Positions 38,520-48,000 of a DNA stretch of 64,000 bases are shown here, piece by piece. The notes under the pieces were generated by a model. The model saw only the letters and a list, made by a program, of their open reading frames with translations. It was not told the origin of the DNA and did not search any database. The position numbers were made by a program, and so were the translations under genes. This DNA comes from Agromyces sp. H17E-10 (GTDB lineage Bacteria > Actinomycetota > Actinomycetes > Actinomycetales > Microbacteriaceae), in NCBI RefSeq assembly GCF_022919715.1, contig NZ_CP095042.1, positions 4,030,001-4,094,000 on the forward strand. Direction: 5' to 3'. Numbering within the stretch: position 1 is the stretch's first letter; the number at the start of each line of letters is the position of its first letter.

Positions 38520-39198
38520 CGTTCGCGCCCTCCCTCACAGTGGGGTTTTGCGAGGTAGGTGCGCCGACGTGTTCGCGGAGCCATCGGCCGATGGTCGAGG
38601 GATGCACGCCGAGCTGACGGGCGATCGCCGAGTTCGACCAGCCGAGTGCTCGCAGAGAGGACGCGTCCTCGCGAGGGGCGAGGACGGTCGTGGGCTTCTT
38701 CGGGATACTCGTTGCCGCCGAGACTCGAGCAGTCGATTTCGAGGCAGCCGGTGCTGCCGCCGTCGCGGGGGCCGTGGCTCGTGGGGTACGCATGAGGATC
38801 GAGGTCAGGTGGGTAATCGCGAGCAGCACGAGGGGCGGCACCGATGCGACGCACGCGGCGAGCGCGAGCGGCACCTCGGTGGTCTCGGCGACGACGGCAT
38901 GGATGGCGTTTGCCGCGACAGAGATCGCTGCGCCGGCCACGAGGAGCATCCACGGGTACCACGCCGCGCGGGAGCTGGCGAGAGCGACGACAGCGACGGT
39001 CGCGACCACGATGATGCCGTCGATGATCAGCGGCCAGATCCATGCTTGGTCGGTCGCGACTCCGGAGCGGCGAGCGAGGTCGCTGAGCGATGTGAACGAG
39101 AGCCAGAACGCGCCCGCTGCGATGAAGATGGTGCCGATGATCGCTGTGATCATGGCGAGGCGCACGCCGTCAGGGCGATGGGCGGTCAGCGCAGGCAT
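38512..39198 (-). CDS. DUF2637 membrane protein with C-terminal HTH
   Basis: A 228-residue protein. Four hydrophobic helices in residues ~10-130 match DUF2637 proteins of Streptomyces plasmids, linked with spread in mycelia (Spd proteins). After an Ala/Pro linker the last ~55 residues hold a helix-turn-helix (GWSNSAIARQLGVHPSTIGR) like that of Sin3/resolvase-type DNA-binding proteins. A membrane anchor joined to a DNA-binding tail could tether the element's DNA. AGGTGAGG precedes ATG 39198. Confidence 0.78.
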   Translation of the reverse strand: MPALTAHRPDGVRLAMITAIIGTIFIAAGAFWLSFTSLSDLARRSGVATDQAWIWPLIIDGIIVVATVAVVALASSRAAWYPWMLLVAGAAISVAANAIHAVVAETTEVPLALAACVASVPPLVLLAITHLTSILMRTPRATAPATAAAPAASKSTARVSAATSIPKKPTTVLAPREDASSLRALGWSNSAIARQLGVHPSTIGRWLREHVGAPTSQNPTVREGANDG

Positions 39199-40076
39199 GG
39201 TGCCTCACCTGCTCGTCGGGAGGTCTGCCCAGGATCGCGCCAGTGGTCTGCTGACGCCCGCGGCAGAGCGGCACGACGAACTGCAGATCGGATCGTGACG
39301 GCGATCTCCCGGTCGGAGAGTCCGGAACTCGCTGCCGCATCACCCAGGGCCCTCATGATTCCGTCGGGCGATTGGCCGGCCTCAGCGAGTCGGCAAGAAG
39401 CCCAGAAGAGCCCGTGGTTGCGCTCACCTTCCTGCAGCAGGCTCACCCAGGCGGCGAGGCGGGCAAGGTCTGCCGGTTCGCTCGGTGTCGACCAGTTCGT
39501 CGGTTCAGGCCGAGGATCGATCAGCTCACGGAGTGCCGAGGCGTCGACCGGATGCTGCGGGGAGGAGTTGATCGCGCAGACGCGATAGCTGGTCCGTCTG
39601 GTGCCGTTCACGAGTGTTGATGGCGGTACGACGACGTACCCACCATCGCCGCGAAAGTCGATGTGCGCGCTGGCCGACTGCCAACAGCGTTGCGGTCGAC
39701 GCGGCTCGGCGGGGAAGTAGATGTGCAGCCCACCCGATGGGGTCCGAACGCGAATCGCGTCACCGTCGACAAGGCCGGCTGCCTGTGCTGCCTCGAGTGC
39801 GGGGAGCCCAGAGCCGGTGTCGGTGATATCGACGTCGACGACATCGAATCCGGAAGTCGGCCCGGTCGGCATCGAGAGGTTCGCTGCCGGCCACTGCGAC
39901 CACCACACCCGGACGATCTCGAGATCGGAGGTCGCATCGTGGAAGCCGGCCGACGTCAGTGGCCGCTTGCCGTCAGGCAGGCAGGGGAACACCGGCACCC
40001 CCGCTTCCGCGAATTTCAGCGCCGCATCACGAGGGCTGAGCGATGCTACGGCGAGCATCACTTCTGCGATGTTCAT
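39186..40076 (-). CDS. Bifunctional DNA primase/polymerase
   Basis: A 296-residue prim-pol protein. The N-terminal domain carries GVPVFPCLPDGKRPLT, the catalytic DVVDVDI motif, the RTPSGGLHIYF motif and FRGDGGYVVVPPS. The C-terminal ~90 residues are helical and resemble the tail of element-borne primases. It would prime replication of the transferred strand. ATG 40076 overlaps the ArdC-like stop (ATGA). It ends inside the first codons of the DUF2637 gene. Confidence 0.85.
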   Translation of the reverse strand: MNIAEVMLAVASLSPRDAALKFAEAGVPVFPCLPDGKRPLTSAGFHDATSDLEIVRVWWSQWPAANLSMPTGPTSGFDVVDVDITDTGSGLPALEAAQAAGLVDGDAIRVRTPSGGLHIYFPAEPRRPQRCWQSASAHIDFRGDGGYVVVPPSTLVNGTRRTSYRVCAINSSPQHPVDASALRELIDPRPEPTNWSTPSEPADLARLAAWVSLLQEGERNHGLFWASCRLAEAGQSPDGIMRALGDAAASSGLSDREIAVTIRSAVRRAALPRASADHWRDPGQTSRRAGEAPCLR

Positions 40077-41149
40077 GCGAGCCGCCTCGACTGGATGCGC
40101 TCGAGCGTGCGACTCCGCGGCGCTGTCCGCGCCACCGACGAAGCCGAAGCGCGGGAGGGCGCGCGGGTGAGTCCGGGCGGGTCGCCGCCATTGAACTTCG
40201 TAGTCGGGAGCACGTCGAGAATGTCGCGGGCGGCGCGGCGGACGCGCTCGCCCGTGGCCTGTACGACTTCGACCGGGGTCTTGTCGGGGACAGTCGACGC
40301 CCACCCGGAGACGTACGGGATTGTGTAGTCGGTCGTGTCCATCCCGTGCGCGGCACCGATCATGAGTGCCACCGACTCGGCCTCCACCTCGCCGATGCCA
40401 CGATGAGGTGGCAACTCGGCGTTCTCGGTGGTGTCGTGGAGGCGGACGTGCGCGAGTTCGTGGGCGAGCGTCTTCACCTGCGCGGCTGCGTCGAGGTCGC
40501 CTCGGACGACGACCGTGCGCTTCACGAAGTCGGTGATCCCGTTCGCACCGCCGATTGCCGTGGCATCCATCACCGTCGTGAGCTCGAAACCGGCGGCGCG
40601 GATGAGCATCGCGAGGGCGGCTTCGAGGCCGGGTGGGGCCTCGCCCCGGAGGAGCTGCGGGACCGGCCGCACCGGGATCGGCCGGCCGTCGGTTTGCGAG
40701 ACGTCCCAGACGTAGGCGGGGCGAACGCCGGTCAGCTTCGGCCGAACGACTTCGCCAGGCCTTGGACGTTCGCCATTTCTGAGACGTCGCCACGACGTGA
40801 CATCGGTCGGATCGGCGGAGGCGAAGCGGGCAGTTCGCGGTGCGAGGATCGCGTACCCGTGCTGGCCCGCGAGCACGCGCCGGCCGAGCGTCTGCCACTG
40901 TTTGAAGCCGGCGAGGTACGTGGGCATCGGCTCGGGCACCGTGCCGCGCTCGAAGGCAGCGAGGTGCTGAGCCTGGATCAGCAGCATGTTGCCGAATGAC
41001 CGGGTGCGGAAGCGTGCTGCGAACTCCAACGACTGCTTCCAACTGTCACCGGTGACGAGGGCTTCGACAGCGGCTGTCAGGCGTTCATGGAGTTCAGCGA
41101 GCTTGGCTTCGTGGTCAGGTCGCGATTCTGGATTCCTGGGCACGTCCAT
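40073..41149 (-). CDS. ArdC-like ssDNA-binding/antirestriction protein
   Basis: A 358-residue protein with an ArdC-type N-terminal ssDNA-binding domain (residues ~10-130; ARFRTRSFGNMLLIQAQH) and a metalloprotease-like motif HELAHVRLH near residue 235. ArdC proteins shield incoming DNA from the recipient's restriction enzymes. Start ATG 41149 is preferred, with AAAGGTG upstream; the frame runs to 41311 without support. It is the first gene of the minus-strand operon and its promoter carries the repressor sites at 41314-41395. Confidence 0.82.
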   Translation of the reverse strand: MDVPRNPESRPDHEAKLAELHERLTAAVEALVTGDSWKQSLEFAARFRTRSFGNMLLIQAQHLAAFERGTVPEPMPTYLAGFKQWQTLGRRVLAGQHGYAILAPRTARFASADPTDVTSWRRLRNGERPRPGEVVRPKLTGVRPAYVWDVSQTDGRPIPVRPVPQLLRGEAPPGLEAALAMLIRAAGFELTTVMDATAIGGANGITDFVKRTVVVRGDLDAAAQVKTLAHELAHVRLHDTTENAELPPHRGIGEVEAESVALMIGAAHGMDTTDYTIPYVSGWASTVPDKTPVEVVQATGERVRRAARDILDVLPTTKFNGGDPPGLTRAPSRASASSVARTAPRSRTLERIQSRRLA

Positions 41150-41313
41150 CACCTTTCGCAAGCGCCGGCCGCTCGAGCTGGGCGGCTGACACAGAGGTGT
41201 GTCGGCTGCGCACGAGGCATTCTCGGGCGCAACTGAGAACCGGCGCCGCCACCCCGCTTGGCGAGCGCGATTGGCGGTACCGCGCATGTTCAGCACCGGC
41301 TCGTCGGCCATTG

Positions 41314-41327
41314 TTGAGCATGCTCAA
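41314..41327. promoter_or_regulatory. Palindromic operator 1
   Basis: The 14-base perfect palindrome TTGAGCATGCTCAA. It lies just downstream of the predicted minus-strand start point, where a bound repressor would block ArdC-operon transcription. It is the best copy of a motif repeated three times in this gap. Confidence 0.7.
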
Positions 41328-41344
41328 TCGATGGATTCGAGGTC

Positions 41345-41373
41345 TTTATAGCACTCGGTTTGAGCATGCGCAA
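41345..41373 (-). promoter_or_regulatory. Promoter of the ArdC/conjugation operon
   Basis: On the minus strand, TTGCGC (41373-41368) is separated by 17 bases from TATAAA (41350-41345). Operator 2 covers the -35 element. It would drive the long minus-strand transfer operon starting with the ArdC-like gene. Confidence 0.6.
41360..41373. promoter_or_regulatory. Palindromic operator 2
   Basis: TTGAGCATGCGCAA, one base different from the perfect copy. It overlaps the -35 box of the minus-strand promoter. Confidence 0.65.
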
Positions 41374-41376
41374 CCC

Positions 41377-41405
41377 TTGCGTTGGGCATGCTCAATTGCT
41401 AGGGT
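41377..41405 (+). promoter_or_regulatory. Promoter of the XRE regulator operon
   Basis: TTGCGT (41377-41382) is followed after 17 bases by TAGGGT (41400-41405). Operator 3 fills the spacer. It should start the XRE-ImmA-7TM-hydrolase transcript. Confidence 0.55.
41382..41395. promoter_or_regulatory. Palindromic operator 3
   Basis: TTGGGCATGCTCAA, one base off the perfect palindrome, located between the -35 and -10 boxes of the plus-strand promoter. A further half site, TTGCTCAA, follows at about 41411-41418. Confidence 0.65.
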
Positions 41406-41477
41406 GAGTTTTGCTCAATACGAGCGGGAGGTGACGCTCAGCCCTGCCTGACCCGAGGGGGAGAGGGACTGAATCAC

Positions 41478-41900
41478 ATGACCGAATACGACACGACTGC
41501 GGCAGCCGAAGACCTGGCGAAGCGCCTCCGGCTGCTCATCGATGTCGCTGCAGCCGAGACCGGCACGGAGCCGACCTACACGCAGATCGCCCAGTTCCTT
41601 GGCGAACGCGGTATCAAACTCTCGCGCTCGCGCTGGACCTACATGGTCAACGGTCATCGCGCCGTGCAAGACCGACGACTCCTCGAGGGGTTGGCGGCGT
41701 TCTTCGATGTTGAGCCTGAGTTTCTCGCCGGGGTGAGTGGTGCGGCGACGCCCGAGCGCGTGAGTGCTCAGCTCGACCTCGTGCGAGCGATGCGAGCCGC
41801 GCGCGTCAAGGCATACGCAGCTCGTGCGTTGGGCGACATCTCGCCCAACGCACTCAACGCGATCAGCAGGTACCTCGATGAGGAGATCGCGCATACGTGA
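41478..41900 (+). CDS. XRE-type HTH regulator
   Basis: A 140-residue regulator with an XRE/Cro-like helix-turn-helix in residues ~30-90 (TYTQIAQFLGERGIKLSRSR, then a second repeat-like helix at LLEGLAAFFDVEPEFLAG) and a helical C-terminal part. It is divergent from the transfer operon and lies next to the three palindromes, so it most likely represses both directions. Paired with an ImmA-type protease, it recalls ImmR of ICEBs1, whose repressor is cut to switch on transfer. The pairing here is inferred from order. Confidence 0.85.
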   Translation: MTEYDTTAAAEDLAKRLRLLIDVAAAETGTEPTYTQIAQFLGERGIKLSRSRWTYMVNGHRAVQDRRLLEGLAAFFDVEPEFLAGVSGAATPERVSAQLDLVRAMRAARVKAYAARALGDISPNALNAISRYLDEEIAHT

Positions 41901-41962
41901 ACCGGCGACGCGTCAGCGTCAAGGGTTACGAGCCGTAGACGTCCGAAGGGGAGGACGAAGCC

Positions 41963-42427
41963 GTGAACAGCGAAGGCGCAGTGTCGGCGACACTACCGGG
42001 GCTCGAGCTCGGCACGTCGTTCACGTTCAACGAGTTGATCGGCGCGATCGAGCGGCTGCGCGAGACCGCGATCCACATCGTTGAGATCCCCGAGCTGGGG
42101 GATGAGGCCGGCCTTTGTGCGCTGCTGGTCGAACGCGCGGGCGAAGATCTCATCTTCCACGCGCCGACCGAGTCGGCGCTGCACCGACAGCAATTCGTTC
42201 TGCACGAGTGCGCCCATCTCATCCTCGGGCACATCGACAGCGAAGACGCCGGCGCCCCCGACTTCTTGCTGCCCGACATCCCGCGTGAGACTCGACAACG
42301 GTTGCTTCGGCGTCAGAATCTCGACGACCCGGTCGAGATCGAGGCCGAATACCTCGCCGACCGGCTCGCAGCAGCGATTCGCTCGTCGGCTACGCACGAC
42401 ACTCGGTTCGTGGAGATCTTCGGGTGA
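41963..42427 (+). CDS. ImmA/IrrE-type metalloprotease
   Basis: A 154-residue zinc protease with HECAH (H81, E82, H85) in LHECAHLILGH and a downstream Glu in EIEAEYLADRLAAAI, the ImmA/IrrE layout. Start GTG 41963 has GGGGAGG about nine bases upstream. Such enzymes cleave a partner XRE repressor to derepress an element or stress genes. It is 62 bases after the XRE gene, and its stop overlaps the next start as GTGA. Confidence 0.85.
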   Translation: MNSEGAVSATLPGLELGTSFTFNELIGAIERLRETAIHIVEIPELGDEAGLCALLVERAGEDLIFHAPTESALHRQQFVLHECAHLILGHIDSEDAGAPDFLLPDIPRETRQRLLRRQNLDDPVEIEAEYLADRLAAAIRSSATHDTRFVEIFG

Positions 42428-43416
42428 CTGCGATCCTCGTTGCGGGTTTGATGTGGCTCCTCGTCGCGAGCTTGCTCATCCTGCGCCGAGGTCGAGTCGA
42501 GCGCGCGATCACGTGGGCGTCGCTGACGATCGCGATCGCGATGACGCTCAACATCGACGCGGTGTACGTCGAGCTCGACCGTCTTGCCAGTGGCACGAAC
42601 TTCGTCACGCTCGTCGCCGATCTCGCGCTCATGACTGGCGTGTTTCTCCTCGGCCGAGGCGTGATGAAAGCCGCGGACGAACCTCCCCGGGCGGTGCGCA
42701 CGGCGCTGAGCCGTGTGACGTATGTTGCCGCGGCGGCGGCTACGGCCGGCACGTTCTTCGTGATCGATCGAGACGCGACGACGACGAACTTCATGATCGA
42801 CTTCGGAGCCCAACCGGCGGCCATGGTCTACTCGATGGCGCTGTTCACGTACTACGCGGTCGTGCTCGCAGCGATGGCCACTGTCGCGATTCGGCAGGTC
42901 CGCGTCAGCCGTGGCATCCTCGTTGCGCCACCGATTCTGCTCATCATCGGATGCGCGTTCGGTATCGCTCTGACGGTCGACGTGATCCTGATGGATCTTG
43001 CGCACTTCGCCGGTCGTCCAGAGCTCATGGCTTCAGCCGCGACGCCCTACAGCACGCTGTACCTGTTGACCTTCGTGTTCTTGTGCGGCGGCTTCGCGAG
43101 TCAACCGGCCGCGCGCGCCTTCCGGGCGCGTGCCCGGGCCCGCGCAACTCAAACGCTGACTCGCGAGCTTGCTCCCATCTGGCATGCAGCTTCGGCGGTG
43201 CATCCCGGGATCAGCCAGCGTCCGGATGCCGCGTTCGACGCCACCGATCCCGAAGCGTTGCTGCATCGCCAGGTCGTCGAGGTCCGCGACGCGATGATCG
43301 ACACACGCGTTGCGTTCTCGATCAGTGACGCGGATCGTCAGGTGCTCGAGCGGGCGGAGCGGCATCTCGTCGGCGAGGATTCGAAGTTGCCGCAGCGGAC
43401 GCGGGTGACGGCATGA
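42424..43416 (+). CDS. MAB_1171c-family 7TM membrane protein
   Basis: A 330-residue protein. About seven hydrophobic helices span residues 1-240 (AILVAGLMWLLVASLLIL at the start). A cytoplasmic C-terminal domain of ~90 residues (LAPIWHAASAVHPGISQ, then VVEVRDAMIDTRVAFSISD) follows. This matches the MAB_1171c group, often called a putative transporter without proof. Its fixed place after XRE and ImmA genes suggests it senses or exports a signal. It is co-translated with both neighbours (GTGA and ATGA overlaps). Confidence 0.72.
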   Translation: MTAILVAGLMWLLVASLLILRRGRVERAITWASLTIAIAMTLNIDAVYVELDRLASGTNFVTLVADLALMTGVFLLGRGVMKAADEPPRAVRTALSRVTYVAAAAATAGTFFVIDRDATTTNFMIDFGAQPAAMVYSMALFTYYAVVLAAMATVAIRQVRVSRGILVAPPILLIIGCAFGIALTVDVILMDLAHFAGRPELMASAATPYSTLYLLTFVFLCGGFASQPAARAFRARARARATQTLTRELAPIWHAASAVHPGISQRPDAAFDATDPEALLHRQVVEVRDAMIDTRVAFSISDADRQVLERAERHLVGEDSKLPQRTRVTA

Positions 43417-44654
43417 GGGCCCGACGGGTCGTTGGCGGCGTCATCGCCGGCGGCGTTGTTGTCTCCGCGGCACTCGGAGGGCTCGGATACGTCATCGCCA
43501 GACGAGTTACTGCGCCGGTCGGTCCGCGCCGATTCGATCTCGTCGTGCGTGGGGTCGATGTCTCAGAAGAGCGAGTCATCGTCATCCTCACCCGGACCGC
43601 GCAGACCGCGACGCCCGGCCTGTTCAACCTGATCCTCGAGAACGGCACGTGGGTCAAGCTCAGCGAGAAGGTGCTCGACGTCAGCGCCGAGCTCGTCGGC
43701 CGCGAGGTCGTGGGTGACGTGGATCCCGAGGCGCTCACAGTCGGCACCCGGGCCTCGTGGAGTGGCATGTACTTCAAGACGCCCGCTGATGCCGGCTTTG
43801 ACGCCATCGATGTCGAGGTGTCAACGGAGTTTGGTTCCGCGCCGGCATGGCTAATCCCGCCGACAGACGTTTCCCAGGACATCTGGGCAGTCCACATCCA
43901 CGGGCTCGGAAGTCATCGGGCTGGGACATTGCGCGGCGTGCAGGTCGCGGCAGACGCTGGACTGACCTCGCTTGTCGTCACCTACCGCAATGATGGTGAA
44001 GGTCCGAGCGTTGGAAGTGCTCGCTCCACACTCGGAGCAACAGAGACGGACGACGTCGAAGCAGCCGTGCGCTACGCCATCGACCACGGTGCAGGAAGGG
44101 TGGTCCTGTTCGGATGGTCGATGGGCGGAACGATCGCGCTGGAACTCGCTGTGCGGTCGGCCCTTCGCGATCGAGTGGCCGGCCTTGTACTCGAGTCGCC
44201 GGTGCTCGACTGGGTTGAGACGATCAAGGCGAATTGCGGACGGGCCGGACTGCCAAAGAGCGCGGGCGCCCTGGCAGTGCCATGGTTGGATTCGTCACTC
44301 CTCGCACACTGTGCCGGTCTCACCGCACCAATTGGATTAAAAAGCGTCGCCTCCGTTGAGCGAGCTCGCACGCTACAGATTCCCGCCATTGTGCTGCACG
44401 GTGCCCGGGATACCTCGGTATCCGTCGATCTCGTCGCGCAGTTGGCGCACTCACATTCGACCATTCGAACTGAAGAGTTCGATGCTGATCACACAATGAC
44501 ATGGAACGTCGAACCCGACCGCTGGCGAACCCGCGTCGGAGGGCTGCTCGCCCAAGTGTCGCGTCATAAGCGCCAATCGATTGACCCTGCGCGGACAGGT
44601 TCACCCCGGCCCTGTAGGCGACCCGGCGAGATGCGGGACGACGGGATCGGTTGA
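43413..44654 (+). CDS. Membrane-anchored alpha/beta hydrolase
   Basis: A 413-residue protein with an N-terminal membrane helix (residues ~5-30). It has a linker or beta-rich region to about residue 140 and an alpha/beta-hydrolase domain. The nucleophile is Ser236 in GWSMGG, the Asp is in HGARDTSVS and the His in DADHTMTW. HIHGLGSHRAG forms the oxyanion region. It would face the outside if the helix is a signal anchor. The substrate is unknown. It closes the XRE-ImmA-7TM operon. Confidence 0.82.
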   Translation: MRARRVVGGVIAGGVVVSAALGGLGYVIARRVTAPVGPRRFDLVVRGVDVSEERVIVILTRTAQTATPGLFNLILENGTWVKLSEKVLDVSAELVGREVVGDVDPEALTVGTRASWSGMYFKTPADAGFDAIDVEVSTEFGSAPAWLIPPTDVSQDIWAVHIHGLGSHRAGTLRGVQVAADAGLTSLVVTYRNDGEGPSVGSARSTLGATETDDVEAAVRYAIDHGAGRVVLFGWSMGGTIALELAVRSALRDRVAGLVLESPVLDWVETIKANCGRAGLPKSAGALAVPWLDSSLLAHCAGLTAPIGLKSVASVERARTLQIPAIVLHGARDTSVSVDLVAQLAHSHSTIRTEEFDADHTMTWNVEPDRWRTRVGGLLAQVSRHKRQSIDPARTGSPRPCRRPGEMRDDGIG

Positions 44655-45078
44655 TCCAGTCGTGTGTCAACGTGCCCGGGACGCGTTCGAGGCTGTTCCG
44701 GCCTCACGATGCGCACTGCGTAACGTTAGAATCTCGCGGGCGTCGAACCGGAGCGAATTCGAGGCCGCGCCATTGCGAGGTGCCGCGCGAGTGACCAGCT
44801 AGGACGTGCACGTGGCCTCCTGCCACGTGCGGCGACCGTCGGGCCAGCAGGCGAATACTGAGCCGCGCGGGCGGGCTCCCGCATCGACCGGCACCTTGGT
44901 GCCGGCTGTGCGTTTTTCGACTCGCCGATCCCGCTCCGCCTTATTGATGCGTGGTTCCGATAACGGATGCATACCGATGCGCCGGTTTTGTACGAAAGGT
45001 AGGGGTGTTGACGTTTATGTTCATTCCCGCGGTTCCATTCCCGGGCCGGTATCAATGCTGTGGCCTCTGGAGGAAGCC
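44655..45078. other. Intergenic region with hairpins and RHS upstream sequence
   Basis: No gene is seen in these 424 bases; a longer frame reading into the RHS gene from 44806 lacks support. It contains an inverted repeat (44808-44830: GCACGTGGC, 5-base loop, GCCACGTGC), a terminator at 44888-44920, and AT-richer sequence before the RHS start. TTGACG at 45008 could be a -35 box, but no good -10 box follows it. Confidence 0.55.
44888..44920 (+). terminator. Terminator of the XRE-hydrolase operon
   Basis: An exact 8-base inverted repeat, CCGGCACC and GGTGCCGG, with a TT loop centre, followed by a TTTTT run seven bases later. It separates the hydrolase gene from the RHS gene. Confidence 0.7.
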
Positions 45079-48000
45079 GTGCGCCTTCGGAATCGTTTTA
45101 TGCTGGTCTCGTCACTGGTCTGCGCGCTCATCGTTGGCGTGGTGACGCCGGCGGGCGCTGAGGAGACCACTGAGCCGGAGCTCGCGACTGTCGAGGAGGT
45201 CCTTGACCTCCCGATGGAACAGTCCGCGGAGCCGGCAAAGGCCCCGGCTCCTGTTGTACCCGCCGGTGACACCCCGGCAGAATTGCCCGAGGCGGCCGAG
45301 GCCAGCGCTGTCGAGGCGGAAGAGCCGTTCCAGTTGGATCCCGAAGCGCCGCTGCCACCTGAGTCGGACATCGTTGATCGGGGAGAATTCGAGACGACCT
45401 ACGACCTCGGCGACGGGGTGAGCATGGTGGATCTCTCGCAGGAGCCGCAGAACATCAAGATCGACGGCGAGTGGGAGACCATCCAAACCGCGGTTGACGG
45501 GACGGGATTCTGGTCGTTCCTCGGGTTCGGCGGCGGTGAGGTTGCGAAGCACCCGTTGCGCCCCGAGTTCGCCGAGACTGCGAGTGACGACGGCATCTTG
45601 CGTCTCTCGAAGGATGGCTACGACATCGCATTCACACTTGTGGACGCTGGCGGCTCGAAGCTCGTGCGAGATCTGAATCCGTGGTCTGGGGAGCGATCGC
45701 GGGTTGTCTACGGGGACGTGTTCCCAAACACCGATCTCGTGTTCGATGTTCGCACCGGCGGGGTGAAGGACCTGTTCCAGCTGAAGGAAGCGCCCGGGTC
45801 GGATGGTCGCGTTTCGTGGGAATGGTCGATCGATACAGACGGGCTCGACATGGTCGAGCTCGAGGACGGCACGATCGAACTGCGGGACTCGGAAGACACG
45901 CCCGTGTTTGTGATTCCGGCTCCCATGATGTGGGACTCCGCCGGTGAAGTCGGCGAGCAGGACCAACCCAATGCAACTCAGGACGTGCAGGCAGCGGTCG
46001 TCGAGGATGGCGATCGCTGGCGCCTCACGTTGAAGGCCGACCGCGACTGGCTCAACGACGATGCTCGCGTCTATCCCGTGACTGTGGACCCCGAGGGCAC
46101 CTACGGGTCGAACGATGTCAAGAGCATCAAGTCGAACGGCCAGACGAACTCGTTCTACGGAGTCCAGGTCGGCAACACCAACGAAACAGGGATCTGGCGG
46201 ACCTGGGCAGACATTGATTACGAGGGTCTGTTCGGCAAGCAGGTGCTCGACGTCGTGATGGACTTCGACCTCCTTTCATCTGACTCCACGACAACAACTC
46301 GGACGAACTATGTCCATGTGGGTACCTCGCTGACGTATGGCGGCTATGGGGCCGTCTTGGGGCCCTTCGTCGGCGGTACCGGATATGCGTACGCAAACGA
46401 TAGTCGTCTGTCAAAGCAGATCTCGGACTGGGTAAATGCTCGCGCTACGGGGAAGTACGTTGCGATGCGCGGCGAAGAGATCAACGGCTACACCTACAAG
46501 CGTTACGCATCACTGCACACACGCGTGGCATACAAGAGCTTCCCGACGCCGGGATCGCCTTCTTCGCCCGCGAATGGCGCGTTGGTGGACTTGACGCCGA
46601 CGCTGAAGTCGACGGGGGCGACGTCGGCGGCTGGGTATCAGGTGTCGTGGCGATTCATTGTGGGAACGTCGTCGGCGGTGTGGGACACGCGGGTGTGGGA
46701 CTCGGGATGGGTCGGTTCGACCGGGATCGGCACCTCCGAGGCGACCGTCCCGGTGAATGAGCTCGAGCCTGGGAAGAAGTACTACTGGAAGGTCGACATC
46801 CACGACACCGCTGACGGGCACTTGGGAACGTCGACAGTAGATAGTTCGTCGGTGTGGTCGTTCACGACGAACAAGCCGGGCATGCCGGCTGAATCGACCG
46901 CGTCCCCGGTCGAGGGCGCGAAGCTCGCGACGTTGACCCCGACGCTGACGACGGGGCGAGTGACGAACGGGGCTGGCCAGCAGGTGCAGTACAAGTTCCA
47001 GGTGACGTCGGGTTCGGATGGCAAGTCCGGTCTCGTCGCGTCGTCGGGGTGGTTGGCTGCGCCGTCGGACGGGTCGAACCCGAAGTGGGTGCCACCGGCA
47101 GGCACGCTGCAGGACGGCGGCAAGTACTACTGGACGGTGCTGACGAAGGACAGCATCGAGGAGTACGGCCCGGTGTGGACGAACGCCTTCCAGATCGATC
47201 TACGGGTCGGTGCGCCAGGGCCGGCGCCGGTCGATCAGGCCGGGCCGGTGAGCGTGAATCTCGGCAACGGCAACCTGAATCTCTCGTTCGCTTCGCCCAT
47301 GGTGTCGACCGCGGGCGGCCCGATGGGGTTGACCTTCAACTACACGCCCGCACGCGATGACCGCGGTCTGAACGCTGCGTACTACGACGCAACACCCGCG
47401 TCGGGAGTCACGTTCGATCCACAGATCGGGTCGCGTAAACCGGTGCTGATCCGCACCGATCCAATGGTGAGTTTCAAGTGGGCAGCTGAGCCTGCACCAT
47501 CAGTTCCCGCGAACGACTTCATCGTGAAGTGGACCGGATTCATCAAGCCACCCGCTGCGGGTACATACACGTTCGGTATGGTCCGCGACAACGGCGCAAA
47601 GCTGCTGATCGACGGCAAGACAGTCATCGACAAGTACACCGACACCTGGACGTCAGGGGCGATCGAGTGGGCTCCGGCGTCGACCGTGATGACCGCGGGC
47701 GCGGTCCCGTTCGACCTGCAGTACTTCGATCACACGGGTGGAGCGGCCGCGCAGCTTTGGGCTCGCGACGAAGCGACCGACAAGGAGTTCATCGTCCCGG
47801 CTGATTGGTTCACCCGGTCGGTGCCGACGCTGCCGCAGGGGTGGGAGGCCTCGGCGCCCGTTGCGGGGTCTGGTTCGACCTACGTGACTGTGCGGGCGAC
47901 CGATACCACGCTGGTGTTCACTGACCGCTCCGGTGGAGTGCACACGTACACGAAGGCGTCGAAGGGCGGCTACACCGCCCCGACCGGCGAGTACGGGGTC

